DNA of 64,000 nt from Eikenella corrodens (GCF_003990355.1 NZ_CP034670.1:1736001-1800000); one strand, 5' to 3'. Positions 26,799 to 35,402 are shown, numbered from the stretch's first letter. Numbers and translations are program-made. Notes: a model not told the origin generated them from the letters alone.

Positions 26799-27221
26799 CT
26801 AAAACGGCTTATACACCACCAAATACAGCGCCGCCGCCATCACCAGCACCGGAATCTCGTTGAACACGCGAAACCAGCGGTGCGAATAGCGGTTGCGCCG
26901 CTCTTGGAAATCGATAAGCAGGCGGTAGCAGTAGAAATGGTAGCCCGCGAGGATAACGGCCAGCGTGATTTTGGTGTGCACCCAACCCTGCCCCCACCAG
27001 CCGGTGAAAAACGGAATCAGCAGCCCGAACAGCACCGCGCCGATGCCCAACGGCGTCATGAATTTAAACAGGCGCTGCGCCATGCCCAGAAGCTGGCGGT
27101 ATTCCGTGCTGCCTGTCGGCACCATGGCTAGGTTCACATAGATGCGCGGCAGGTAAAACAAGCCGGCAAACCACGAAATAATAAAGAAAATATGCAGCAG
27201 TTTGAACAGCAGATAATACAT
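26799..27221 (-). CDS. hemJ: HemJ-type protoporphyrinogen oxidase
   Basis: The 140-residue protein has four membrane helices and the HemJ (CopD-like, UPF0093) signatures: a histidine in LLHIFFIISWFAGLFYLPR in the first helix and K-x-x-L-x-x-x-L-x-x-Y-H around residues 84-95, followed by R-RNRYSHRWFRVFNEIP. HemJ oxidises protoporphyrinogen IX in haem synthesis in bacteria without HemG or HemY. The assignment rests on these motifs and the length. Confidence 0.85.
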   Translation of the reverse strand: MYYLLFKLLHIFFIISWFAGLFYLPRIYVNLAMVPTGSTEYRQLLGMAQRLFKFMTPLGIGAVLFGLLIPFFTGWWGQGWVHTKITLAVILAGYHFYCYRLLIDFQERRNRYSHRWFRVFNEIPVLVMAAALYLVVYKPF

Positions 27222-27323
27222 AGGGCTACCTGAAAATAATGTGAACTGAATAAAGGATTACCGTTACCGCCCACTCCTCCCGCCCGCAGGCAAATGATGG
27301 CGGCAGGGCGACGGCGTGTTGCA

Positions 27324-27989
27324 CTACTGCCCCGCTTGCCTTGAAAGCAGGTAATCACGCCCATAGGCGGCGACGGTTTCGCTCAGCCGCCACCACTGGA
27401 AGGCCATCAGCGACAGCACTTCGCTGGCCATGAATTTGGCGCGGTTCTGCCCGCTGTAGCGGCTGGTGGGCGTGGGCTCGGTTTGATAATCCAGCCCCAC
27501 ATAATCGGCCACGGCGGCGGCGCGGGCGAGGTGGTAGGGGTCGCTGATGATAACCACGCTTTCCAAACCGTTGTTATACATTAATGTTTTGGTATTTTCC
27601 AAATTTTGCTGCGTATCGCGTGAAGTGGTTTCCAGCAGGATGTCTTTATTCGGCACACCGTGGCTGCGGGCGTAGCGGCGGGCCACTTCGGCTTCGGTCA
27701 TATAGCCCGATTTGGGCGTGCCGCCGGTGAAAATCAGCTTGCCCACCCGATTGTTGCGGTAGAGCGTGATGCCGTGATTGATGCGCTCGCGGAACACGGG
27801 CGAAGGATTTTTGCCCCAGGCCGCCGCGCCCAACACCACCGCTGCATCTGCCCGCCGGGAAGCAGTGCGCGTGCTGTAGCTGTACACCAGCCAAGTGCAC
27901 CATGCGGCCTGCACCAGCAACACCAGCAGGCAGAGCTTGATGCCCCGCCAAACTTGGCGCAACAGGGAACCGCGGAATATGGCCGGCAT
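27324..27989 (-). CDS. YdcF/SanA-like DUF218 membrane protein
   Basis: The 221-residue protein has one N-terminal membrane helix (about 16-35) and a DUF218 domain: DAAVVLGAAAW, FRERINHGITLYR, IFTGGTPKSGYMTEAEVA, TSRDTQQNLENT and VVIISDPYHLARA. Relatives (YdcF, ElyC, SanA) affect envelope integrity and vancomycin exclusion; the reaction is unknown. The domain should face the periplasm. Confidence 0.82.
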   Translation of the reverse strand: MPAIFRGSLLRQVWRGIKLCLLVLLVQAAWCTWLVYSYSTRTASRRADAAVVLGAAAWGKNPSPVFRERINHGITLYRNNRVGKLIFTGGTPKSGYMTEAEVARRYARSHGVPNKDILLETTSRDTQQNLENTKTLMYNNGLESVVIISDPYHLARAAAVADYVGLDYQTEPTPTSRYSGQNRAKFMASEVLSLMAFQWWRLSETVAAYGRDYLLSRQAGQ

Positions 27990-28021
27990 GGTGGTCTCAC
28001 ATATCTTTACAACTCAATCAG

Positions 28022-28384
28022 TTAATCGAACAAGGCGATAATGTTTTCCAGCGGCCGGCCGATGGCGGCGCGTTGGCGGTATACCGCAATCGGGCGTTGC
28101 AGCAACGCCGGGTGTTGGTGCAGTGCAGCAATCAGCTCGTCTTGGCTCAACTCCGGCTTATCCAAACCCAACTCGGCATAGGCCGCATCGCCAGTGCGCA
28201 TGATGCTGCGCACATCTGAGCTGCCGAGCTGTTGCAGCAGCCTGCGCAAATCGGCTTCGGAAGGCGGATTAGCACGGTAATCCAGCGTTTGCACGGTCAC
28301 GCCCGGCTGCTGTTGCAGCCACTCCAAAGTGGCGCGGGATTTGGAACAATTCGGGTTGTGATACAGCAAAACGGTTTCGCTCAT
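28022..28384 (-). CDS. ArsC-family glutaredoxin-dependent arsenate reductase-like protein
   Basis: The 120-residue protein begins ETVLLYHNPNCSKSRATLEWL, with the single catalytic cysteine of the ArsC/Spx family, followed by SIMRTGDAAYAELGL and LQRPIAVYRQRAAIGRP, which carry the family arginines. No other ars genes are nearby, so arsenate resistance is not proven; YfgD-like housekeeping relatives look the same. The ATG at 28384 is chosen because the upstream part of the frame runs through a repeat. Confidence 0.85.
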   Translation of the reverse strand: MSETVLLYHNPNCSKSRATLEWLQQQPGVTVQTLDYRANPPSEADLRRLLQQLGSSDVRSIMRTGDAAYAELGLDKPELSQDELIAALHQHPALLQRPIAVYRQRAAIGRPLENIIALFD

Positions 28385-28447
28385 GGGATGCTCGCGGGAA
28401 AATGATGATTTAAACAGCGGCTTGTCGGTAAAAATAGCCGACGCCAT

Positions 28448-28580
28448 TATAGTGGATGAACAAAAATCAGAACCAGACGACACAGCCGCAGACAGTACAG
28501 AAAGTACGGCAAGGCTAGCCCGCCCAGCCGGAAGAACTAGCCGCATCGGCTAACGGCCGTTTCTATTCCAAGCCGCTATA
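28448..28580. repeat. Correia-like element with divergent right half (5)
   Basis: The left arm TATAGTGGATGAACAAAAAT and core GCCGCAGACAGTACAG are clear. The copy is longer (133 bp) and ends CCGCTATA after an unrelated stretch. It fills the divergent gap between the arsC-like and TlpA-like genes and could carry their promoters. Confidence 0.6.
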
Positions 28581-28623
28581 TCGTACAATAAACGCCCTTG
28601 TTTTCACAATTTGGAAATCTGTT

Positions 28624-29118
28624 TTGAAAAAATATGTTGGATTGGCCGCCCTGCTGGCCGCTGCCCCGCTGTATGCCGCGGATTTGGTAAACCATGCGGA
28701 CAACCGTCCTGCTTCGCTCGATACCGGCGCGCAGAAGCGGGTGCAGGTGGTGAACGTGTGGGCGACTTGGTGCGTGCCGTGTCGGCGCGAAATGCCGGCG
28801 CTTTCGCAGTGGTATGCCGCTGAAAAACGGCAGCGGCGCGGCGTGCGCGTGGATATGGCGGGTGTGGCGTTGGATAAGCCTACCGATGTGAGCCGCTTTT
28901 TGCAAAGCGTGCCGGTGCGCTACCCGATTCTGCGCTACACCGGCAATGACAGCACCGCCTGGATGCGCGGCCTGGGCAACCCAACCGGCGCCCTGCCCTT
29001 CACCGTTATCCGCGCCCCGGCCTGCGGTAACTACCGCAAAACCTTGCTGGGCGAAGTATCGCCGCAACAGCTCACGCAAGCGGTGGCCGAAGCGGCAGCG
29101 AAATGCCGCGCGGGCTGA
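28624..29118 (+). CDS. TlpA-like periplasmic thioredoxin
   Basis: The 164-residue protein has a signal peptide (APLYA about residue 18) and a thioredoxin fold with the redox motif WCVPCRREMP about residue 50 and the cis-proline segment GALPFTVI. It should reduce or shuffle disulfides in the periplasm. The reading frame starts with TTG at 28624; no ATG gives a complete signal peptide. It lies next to no cytochrome maturation genes, so its client is unknown. Confidence 0.82.
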   Translation: MKKYVGLAALLAAAPLYAADLVNHADNRPASLDTGAQKRVQVVNVWATWCVPCRREMPALSQWYAAEKRQRRGVRVDMAGVALDKPTDVSRFLQSVPVRYPILRYTGNDSTAWMRGLGNPTGALPFTVIRAPACGNYRKTLLGEVSPQQLTQAVAEAAAKCRAG

Positions 29119-29139
29119 AGCGTTTGATAAAACGAATGG

Positions 29140-29237
29140 TATAGTGGATTAACAAAAATTAGGCGGCAAGCCGCAGACAGTACACACGTTACGGTAAGGC
29201 GAGACAACGCTGTACTGGTTTTTGTTAATTCACTATA
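29140..29237. repeat. Correia-like element (6) flanked by 12-bp direct repeats
   Basis: This 98-bp copy lacks a few bases after the left arm. The 12 bases AACGAATGGTAT occur immediately at both its left and right borders. Confidence 0.88.
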
Positions 29238-29252
29238 GAACGAATGGTATGA

Positions 29253-29285
29253 AGGCTACCTGAAATTTTTCAGGTAGCCTTTTTA
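29253..29285 (-). terminator. DUS-pair terminator between tlpA-like and thrC
   Basis: AGGCTACCTGAA (29253-29264) and TTCAGGTAGCCT (29269-29280) form a 12-bp stem with a 4-base loop and a T run on the plus side. The two flanking genes converge. Confidence 0.75.
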
Positions 29286-29304
29286 GCCTATTGATGCCGC
29301 CCGA

Positions 29305-30717
29305 TTAAGCCAAGGCCTGCTCAATCAGGCTTTTCACCGCTGCCGCGCTGTTGGGCAGCACGGTAACGTGTTGCGGCAGGTTTTCCAACCCAGCCAGCGC
29401 GGCGGGGCGCGGCGGGTGTACCTCATGCCCGGCGGCTTCGCTGATGGTGTCGGCAAACTTGGCTGCCAGCGCGGTTTCCAGGCACACGACGGTTTCGCCC
29501 GCCTCGCGCAATTCGCGCGCCACTTTCACGCCGTCAGCGGTGTGCGGGTCGAGCCATTCGCCGTCGCTGGCGTGCACGGCGCGGATGGTGGCGAGGCGGT
29601 CGGCATGGCGGCTGGAGCCGGACACAAAGCCGAAGGTGTCGCGGATGCGCGGCAGTTCGGCGGATAAATCGAAACCTTCGCCCGAAGCCACCTGCTGCCA
29701 CAAAGAGGCTACCTGAACGCTGTCTCGCCCCAATAAATCAAACACAAAACGCTCGAAATTAGAAGCTTTGGAAATATCCATCGACGGGCTGGAGGTAACA
29801 TAGGTTTTAGCGGCGCTGCGCGGTCGGTAGCGACCAGTGCGGAAAAATTCGTCCAGCACATCGTTTTCATTGGTGGCGACAATCAGGCGGCGGATGGGCA
29901 GGCCCATCTGTTTGGCAATATGCCCGGCGCAGATATTGCCGAAATTGCCGCTGGGCACGCAGAAGCTCACTTCTTCGCTGTTGCTTGCAGTGGCGCGGAA
30001 ATAGCCGGCAAAGTAATACACCACCTGCGCCACGATGCGCCCCCAGTTGATGGAGTTTACCGTGCCGATGCTGTATTGCTGCTTGAAGGCGGCATCGTTT
30101 TGCAACGCTTTTACAATGTCTTGGCAGTCGTCAAACATGCCTTCGATGGCGATATTGTGGATGTTGGCATCGGCCAGGCTATACATCTGCGCCCGCTGGA
30201 AGGCGCTCATTTTGCCATGCGGTGACAGCATAAACACATGAATGCCGGCCTTGCCGCGCAAGGCATATTCGGCGGCAGATCCGGTGTCGCCGCTGGTGGC
30301 GCCGATGATATTCAGGCATTTGCCTTCGCGCGCCAGCACATATTCAAACGCGTGGCCGAGAAACTGCATGGCCATGTCTTTGAAGGCCAGCGTGGGGCCG
30401 TTGGACAGGGCTTGGATTTTGATGCCGTCGGCAAGGGTGCGCACCGGAGTGATTTCGCGCGTGCCGAACACGGCTTCGGTGTAGGTGTTGCCCACCAGGC
30501 GGCGCAAATCGGCTGCCGGAATATCGCCGACAAACAGGCTCATGATTTCAAACGCCAATTCGGCATAGCTCAAATTTCGCCAGCGTTGCAGCGCGGCTGC
30601 ATCCACTTGCGGATAACGCTCCGGCAGCATCAGGCCGCCGTCGGGCGCAAGGCCCATAAGCAAAACTTCGCTGAAAGATTTGGGCGCGGTTTGCCCGCGC
30701 GTGCTGATGTATTTCAT
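29305..30717 (-). CDS. thrC: Threonine synthase
   Basis: The 470-residue PLP enzyme converts O-phosphohomoserine to threonine. The PLP lysine lies in SNGPTLAFKDMAMQF (about residue 110), and GATSGDTGSAAEYAL and CVPSGNFGNICAG form the phosphate and cofactor sites. The N-terminus MKYISTRG is the long, proteobacterial form. An uptake sequence in frame encodes SVQVAS near residue 337. The gene is not next to hom or thrB here. Confidence 0.95.
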   Translation of the reverse strand: MKYISTRGQTAPKSFSEVLLMGLAPDGGLMLPERYPQVDAAALQRWRNLSYAELAFEIMSLFVGDIPAADLRRLVGNTYTEAVFGTREITPVRTLADGIKIQALSNGPTLAFKDMAMQFLGHAFEYVLAREGKCLNIIGATSGDTGSAAEYALRGKAGIHVFMLSPHGKMSAFQRAQMYSLADANIHNIAIEGMFDDCQDIVKALQNDAAFKQQYSIGTVNSINWGRIVAQVVYYFAGYFRATASNSEEVSFCVPSGNFGNICAGHIAKQMGLPIRRLIVATNENDVLDEFFRTGRYRPRSAAKTYVTSSPSMDISKASNFERFVFDLLGRDSVQVASLWQQVASGEGFDLSAELPRIRDTFGFVSGSSRHADRLATIRAVHASDGEWLDPHTADGVKVARELREAGETVVCLETALAAKFADTISEAAGHEVHPPRPAALAGLENLPQHVTVLPNSAAAVKSLIEQALA

Positions 30718-30753
30718 AAAAACACCGTTGGAATAATGAATTGTATAAAAAGG

Positions 30754-31521
30754 CTATCTGAAATCCGAAGCACTGGAATCGGTAAACGACACCGGCTCGC
30801 GGCGGCTGAGCCAATACCAGGCCAAAAGCCCGCCGCACACCGCGCCGCCCACGTGCGCCAAATGCGCAATATTGTCGCCAAACAGCGATACCCCGCCGAA
30901 CTGGGCAAACAGCTCATACCCCACCGCCACCGGCACCAAATATTTCGCCTTAATCCGCATCGGCAAAAACATCACCGTGAGCGGCGCATCCGGGAAGCAC
31001 AGCGCAAACGCCGCGAGCACGCCGAACACCGCGCCCGATGCGCCCAGCAGGTGCGTATAAAACGCCGTTGCCAAGCCATCGGGCACATTGGGCAGGCCGC
31101 CGGAGAGCAGCGCCGAGCGCACCGTGGCCTCGTCCAGCCCGATTTGCTCGGCCACATTGCGCACGCCGTTGGCAATCAGGTATTCGTTCCAGCCCGTATA
31201 AAGCATCGCCCCGGCCAAGCCGCACAGCAAATACAGCAGCAAAAAACGCCGCTGGCCGAAGCGCAGCAGCAGCATCGGCGCAAACGAGCACAACACCACC
31301 ATATTAAACAGCAGATGCGTGAAATTCGCGTGCAAAAACATATGGCTCAGCCACTGCCAAGAGTGGTAGTGCGGATGCTCCAGCGGCCACAACGGGCCGG
31401 CCAGCTGCAAAAATTCAAAACCCGGCAGCTGCATCAGCACAAACACCAGCACATTCAGCGCCAGCAAGGCATACAGCACCGCAAAATCAAAACGGAATCG
31501 CATACGGAGAGAATCAGTCAA
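30754..31521 (-). CDS. Rhomboid-family intramembrane serine protease
   Basis: The 255-residue protein has six to seven membrane helices. The catalytic serine lies in HLLGASGAVFGVLAAF and the catalytic histidine in HLAHVGGAVCGGLLAW, with the family H-x-N-x-x-H-L-L-F-N motif LHANFTHLLFNM. It should cleave membrane-spanning substrates in the inner membrane; the substrate is unknown. It is followed by thrC with only 36 bases between. Confidence 0.92.
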   Translation of the reverse strand: MTDSLRMRFRFDFAVLYALLALNVLVFVLMQLPGFEFLQLAGPLWPLEHPHYHSWQWLSHMFLHANFTHLLFNMVVLCSFAPMLLLRFGQRRFLLLYLLCGLAGAMLYTGWNEYLIANGVRNVAEQIGLDEATVRSALLSGGLPNVPDGLATAFYTHLLGASGAVFGVLAAFALCFPDAPLTVMFLPMRIKAKYLVPVAVGYELFAQFGGVSLFGDNIAHLAHVGGAVCGGLLAWYWLSRREPVSFTDSSASDFR

Positions 31522-31730
31522 ACGTTAAAAACAGCCCGTGCCGGGCTATTTTCAGAAAATCGGAAACACAGCTTTCAGGTAGCCTTTCAGTATCCGCAGC
31601 CAATGCGCCTAAGGCTACCTGAAACCATCGTGCCGCATCATACCACATCCCGCCCCCTCCCCCTGAAGCCGCCGCACAGAATTTGCTATAAAATCACCCC
31701 AACGCCTTACCACTTTTCAGGTAGCCTGCC

Positions 31731-33071
31731 ATGCCCAACGACCTCTTCGCCCAAACCCCCGCCGCCCCCCTGGCCGAACGCCTGCGCCCGCACACGCTCG
31801 ACGACGTAGTCGGCCAGCAGCACCTGATCGGCGCAGGCAAGCCCCTGCGCGTGGCCGTGGAAGGCGGGCAGCCACACTCCATGCTGCTGTGGGGGCCGCC
31901 CGGCGTGGGCAAAACCACCCTCGCCCGTATCCTCGCGCAGAGCTTCAACGCCCAATTCCTGCCCGTATCCGCCGTATTTTCCGGCGTGAAAGACATCCGC
32001 GAAGCCGTCAACAAAGCCGAAATCGCCCTCCAGCAAGGCCGCGCCACCATTTTGTTCGTCGATGAAGTGCACCGCTTCAACAAAGCCCAGCAAGACGCCT
32101 TCCTGCCCTATGTGGAAAGCGGCCTGCTCACCTTCATCGGCGCCACCACCGAAAACCCCTCCTTCGAAGTGAATCCCGCCCTGCTCAGCCGCGCCCAAGT
32201 TTACGTATTACAAGCCCTTTCTGCCGACGAACTCGCCCAACTCGCCGCCAAAGTATTCGCCCTGCCCGAATACCGCAGCTTCAGCCTCGAAGAAGACGCG
32301 CAAAAACTGCTCATCCAAACCGCCGACGGCGACGCTCGCCGCCTGCTCAACCTGCTCGAACAGCTCCTGCGCGCCGCCGCCACCCGCCGCATCAACCATC
32401 TCAACGCCGATTTCCTAGCCGACAGCCTCGGCAGCCAAATCCGCCGTTTCGACAAAGGCGGCGAAAGCTTCTACAACCAAATCTCCGCCCTGCACAAATC
32501 CGTGCGCGGTTCCCACCCCAACGCCGCACTCTACTGGCTCTGCCGCATGCTCGACGGCGGCGCCGACCCCCGCTACCTCGCCCGCCGCATCGTCCGCATG
32601 GCCTGGGAAGACATCGGCCTGGCCGATCCCCGCGCCCTCACCATCGCCAACGAAGCCGCCCACACCTACGAATGCCTCGGCTCCCCCGAAGGCGAGCTCG
32701 CCCTCGCCCAAGCCGTGCTCTACCTAGCCGCCGCCGCCAAATCCAACGCCGGCTACACCGCCTACAACCAAATGCGCCAATTCGTGAAGCAACACGGCAG
32801 CGCCGAAGTGCCGCCCCACCTGCGCAACGCCCCCACCAAACTCATGCAAGAGCTCGGCTACGGCCGCGCCTACCGCTATGCCCACGACGAACCGCACGCC
32901 TACGCCGCCGGCGAAACCTATATGCCCGAAGGCCTGGCCGAACCCGATTTCTACCAACCCGTGCCACGCGGCCTCGAAGCCAAAATCGCCGAAAAACTAT
33001 CCTGGCTCAAAGATTTGGACGAAGCCGCACAAAACAGCACCACACAGCCGCAAAGCAAAAAGGCTACCTGA
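31731..33071 (+). CDS. rarA: Replication-associated recombination protein A (RarA/MgsA ATPase)
   Basis: The 446-residue AAA+ ATPase acts at stalled replication forks. It begins with a DnaN-binding-like PNDLFAQ and has Walker A GPPGVGKTT (about residue 51), Walker B TILFVDEVHRFNKAQQD, sensor GATTENPSFEVN and the C-terminal tetramerisation region with WEDIGLADPRAL. The stop codon comes from an uptake sequence (AAG GCT ACC TGA), whose inverted partner makes a terminator at 33060-33091. Confidence 0.94.
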   Translation: MPNDLFAQTPAAPLAERLRPHTLDDVVGQQHLIGAGKPLRVAVEGGQPHSMLLWGPPGVGKTTLARILAQSFNAQFLPVSAVFSGVKDIREAVNKAEIALQQGRATILFVDEVHRFNKAQQDAFLPYVESGLLTFIGATTENPSFEVNPALLSRAQVYVLQALSADELAQLAAKVFALPEYRSFSLEEDAQKLLIQTADGDARRLLNLLEQLLRAAATRRINHLNADFLADSLGSQIRRFDKGGESFYNQISALHKSVRGSHPNAALYWLCRMLDGGADPRYLARRIVRMAWEDIGLADPRALTIANEAAHTYECLGSPEGELALAQAVLYLAAAAKSNAGYTAYNQMRQFVKQHGSAEVPPHLRNAPTKLMQELGYGRAYRYAHDEPHAYAAGETYMPEGLAEPDFYQPVPRGLEAKIAEKLSWLKDLDEAAQNSTTQPQSKKAT

Positions 33072-33119
33072 AACATTTTTCAGGTAGCCTCTGTGCCCCG
33101 CAACAACCAAGGAAAAACC

Positions 33120-33836
33120 ATGCGCGATCCCGATTTCTTCCTCCACCGTTATGCTCCCACCACCAATATCATGGCCTTTTTGGAAATTCCCTATGACAAG
33201 CTGGTTGATGGTCTCGCACAATGAGAACGTAAACGGGATAAATATTGTGAAGTGCCTGTACAAAAGATTGAGATTGGCGGCACATGGGAGCAAAGATTGA
33301 ACAGCCTGCTGCCGCTGACTCTACATTCCCCCAAAGCAATGATTTCCGAAACCCAGTCCCCATGGTGCGTTTATGTGGATAACAGTATGCAGGGGACTGA
33401 CCTTAACTCCGATCCCCGTTATTTGTGCAAAACACTTGGAATTCGTGAAGTATCAGTAGTTATGGTAAAAGATATTCCCAACGACCAACCAGGCTCAACC
33501 CAGTTTGTTTATATGGATGGCACTCGTGCCGAAAAAATAGGCACACCAACCGACTACTACTATAAAATTCCCGGCCGATATGTATTAGCACACCGTGAGA
33601 GCCGCTGGGAATTTGTAGAACAAGGCGAACCGTTCCCGTTTGAAGAAATAGCACAATACCAAGCCCGGCGCATTAAAGACCGGCTCACCCCTGAAATGGT
33701 GGAACGCTATTGCAGCCATTTCGGTATCGACTTGTTCAACCCCGATTTCTATAGCGGCCGAGCCTGTATTTTTGAAAGGCAAGTGCACCCAGACACCCCG
33801 AAGCTACTGCACTTTCCCAATCAACAGCAGCCGTAG
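33120..33836 (+). pseudogene. Reading frame interrupted by an in-frame TGA; unknown family
   Basis: An ATG at 33120 with a strong AAGGAAAA ribosome binding site opens a frame of 34 codons (MRDPDFFLHRYAPTTNIMAF...) that meets TGA at 33222-33224. The same frame continues without another stop to 33836, which would give about 238 residues. Both parts look like one protein. The downstream part could restart at GTG 33252 as a 194-residue protein. It has no membrane segment or signal and contains two short DUF-like blocks I do not recognise. Its position before toxin-like scraps suggests, but does not prove, an immunity-type protein. Confidence 0.6.
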
Positions 33837-33919
33837 TGAGTAGGCTGGATTAGCCGCAGGCGTAACCCAACAAACAAAGTGCGGGGTGTTGGGTTTGGCA
33901 GCCTAATCTACGCCCTATT
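33836..33919. repeat. TAACCCAAC palindromic repeat, copy 1
   Basis: GTGAGTAGGCTGGATTAGCC, GCAGGCGTAACCCAACAAAC, AAAGTG and GTGTTGGGTTT occur in order. TAACCCAACA pairs with TGTTGGGTT. A closely similar copy lies at 34510-34595. Confidence 0.8.
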
Positions 33920-33941
33920 TTGTTTTTAATTGACTATAGAT

Positions 33942-34307
33942 ATGAAAAAAATACTTTCTCTATTCTGTCTATTATTGCTATTAACATCATGTGCTAAATC
34001 ATGTTTTATGGCTTTTGCTGTTACTGGCTGTTATGATGAAAGAAAAGATTTTCCTAGTATAGCAGCCTATCAAAAATCAGATTCTATTGGACATACTGAT
34101 ACTAAACAGCGTTGGATAGATGCTGTTAGTTGTGGTGCAAGATATGGGGATGAAAATATTATTTTTACAAACGGGAAGGATTGGAGAACCAATTCAAGCG
34201 AAGAAAGAGAAAGGATTATTAATTCATTTAGATATTGTATGAAAAGAAAAGGGTATACACGTATTTCCATGATGGATTGCTACAAATTGGGTGTATGTAA
34301 TTATTGA
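33942..34307 (+). CDS. AT-rich putative lipoprotein
   Basis: The 121-residue protein starts MKKILSLFCLLLLLTSCAKS, a lipoprotein signal with the lipobox cysteine at residue 17. The mature part has several further cysteines (CFMAFAVTGC, AVSCGARYG, RYCMKRKG, MMDCYKLGVC), suggesting disulfides. I do not recognise the family. Base composition is strongly AT-rich relative to its neighbours, indicating transfer. An alternative TTG start at 33930 would add four residues but is less likely. Confidence 0.65.
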   Translation: MKKILSLFCLLLLLTSCAKSCFMAFAVTGCYDERKDFPSIAAYQKSDSIGHTDTKQRWIDAVSCGARYGDENIIFTNGKDWRTNSSEERERIINSFRYCMKRKGYTRISMMDCYKLGVCNY

Positions 34308-34332
34308 TTTTCAGATAGCCTTAAAGGCTACT

Positions 34333-34527
34333 TGGGAATTTCCCCAGCCCTACTGGCAGCGTGCCGGCGTATTGCTCAACATGGTGGCCGCCTCCACCGC
34401 CAGCCCGACCGTGTCCTACCAAATCGGCCAATACTTCAAATCGCACGATGCCGAAGGCACTCCCGCCCACCTGCTGGCACACGCTATCCTCGGTGCCACC
34501 ACCGCCGCAGTGAGTAGCTTGGGTTAG
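34333..34527 (+). pseudogene. Scrap of a filamentous haemagglutinin/CdiA-type protein
   Basis: The frame reads WEFPQPYWQRAGVLLNMVAA, then SPTVSYQIGQYFK and HLLAHAILGATTAAVS, a block found near the start of the C-terminal region of FhaB/CdiA-type two-partner secreted toxins. There is no proper start, and the frame ends inside the TAACCCAAC repeat. The remaining thousands of codons are absent. Confidence 0.6.
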
Positions 34528-34595
34528 CCGCAGGCGTAACCCAACAAACAAAGTGTAGAGTGTTGGATTTACCAACCCAACCTACACCCTACCCT
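34510..34595. repeat. TAACCCAAC palindromic repeat, copy 2
   Basis: It shares GTGAGTAG, TTAGCCGCAGGCGTAACCCA and ACAAACAAAGTG with copy 1 at 33836 and ends in CCTACACCCTA. It truncates the haemagglutinin scrap. Confidence 0.8.
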
Positions 34596-34697
34596 ATCAA
34601 CAGGCTACCTGAAAAATAAACTTCAGGTGCCTGCCCATTGTGTGGGGTGTAGCAACTGTATTTTTCACCCCGTCGGGCAAAAATACAAAAACTCAAA

Positions 34698-34772
34698 TCA
34701 AGCCGTTCGGATACCGTTTTCAGCAAAGTAATCACGCATCCGGGCATTCAATATCGTCAGCAGTTTGCGCAT
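34698..34772 (-). pseudogene. C-terminal scrap of an IS110-type transposase
   Basis: Twenty-four codons on the minus strand read MRKLLTILNARMRDYFAENG then IRTA-stop. M-R-K-L-L-T-I-L-N-A-x-x-R-D is the usual C-terminus of IS110-family transposases. Nothing upstream of it continues the protein. The rest of the 34528-34886 gap holds one DUS (about 34602-34613), part of a repeat and no gene. Confidence 0.45.
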
Positions 34773-34886
34773 ACACGCCGTAGGGTGTGTGCGGTACGCA
34801 CGCACGCGATTGCTGCCGTTACCGAATCGGCACGGCATCCTTCCACATCCCGACCCCATCAATCCAAATCAAGAAAGCTCCGATCT

Positions 34887-35123
34887 ATGCCCTATAACCG
34901 CCAAAAAATGGAAAACGCCCTGCTTGCCCTAATCGGCGCATTGGAATTTGAAGACGGCCGTTTTTGGAAAGGCTACGATTTTGACCTGCTCAATAGCCTG
35001 CACGAACAAGGCCTAATCAGCCAGCCTTGGGGCAAAGCCAAATCCACCTATCTCACCCCGGAAGGTTTGAAAAAAGCAAAAGCCTTGGCAGAAGAGATGT
35101 TTGGCGGGGAATCGGATTTGTAG
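34887..35123 (+). CDS. DUF6429-like small protein
   Basis: The 78-residue soluble protein begins MPYNRQKMENALLALIGALE and contains RFWKGYDFDLLNSLHEQGLI followed by AKSTYLTPEGLKKAKALAEEM, a pattern I associate with DUF6429 and resembling a small winged-helix fold. Its function is unknown. The frame is open upstream to 34785, but the ATG at 34887 gives the family-length product. It may have travelled with the nearby transposase scrap. Confidence 0.6.
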   Translation: MPYNRQKMENALLALIGALEFEDGRFWKGYDFDLLNSLHEQGLISQPWGKAKSTYLTPEGLKKAKALAEEMFGGESDL

Positions 35124-35236
35124 CAAACCGTAGCTTGTTCCCGCTAACTGTGTGCCCAACTATTCCGTCCTAGCCATAAATCACAAGAAAGCAAAACCGG
35201 TGAATAGGGTATGTGCAATGCACACGCGACTGTTGT

Positions 35237-35340
35237 TATAGCGAATTAACAAAAACCAGTACAGCGTTGGCTCGCCTTGCCGTAACGTGTGTACTGTCTG
35301 CGGCTTGCCGCCTTGCCCTGATTTTTGTTAATCCACTATA
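35237..35340. repeat. Correia-like element (7)
   Basis: This 104-bp copy is in the reverse core orientation. The left end is TATAGCGAATTAACAAAAAC and the right end ATCCACTATA. Confidence 0.9.
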
Positions 35341-35355
35341 TTGAGTACGAATATT

Positions 35356-35385
35356 TTCAGGTAGCCTCTGCAAAGGCTACCTGAA
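35356..35385 (-). terminator. DUS-pair terminator of the cinA-like gene
   Basis: TTCAGGTAGCCT (35356-35367) and AGGCTACCTGAA (35374-35385) are inverted across six bases just after the gene's stop. Confidence 0.55.
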
Positions 35386-35402
35386 AATATATCGTGTCCA
35401 CG

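Noticed and set aside
30238..31809. 523-codon open frame on the plus strand opposite thrC and the rhomboid gene
   Set aside because: It is a shadow; it crosses the ends of two well-supported minus-strand genes and has no family signature.
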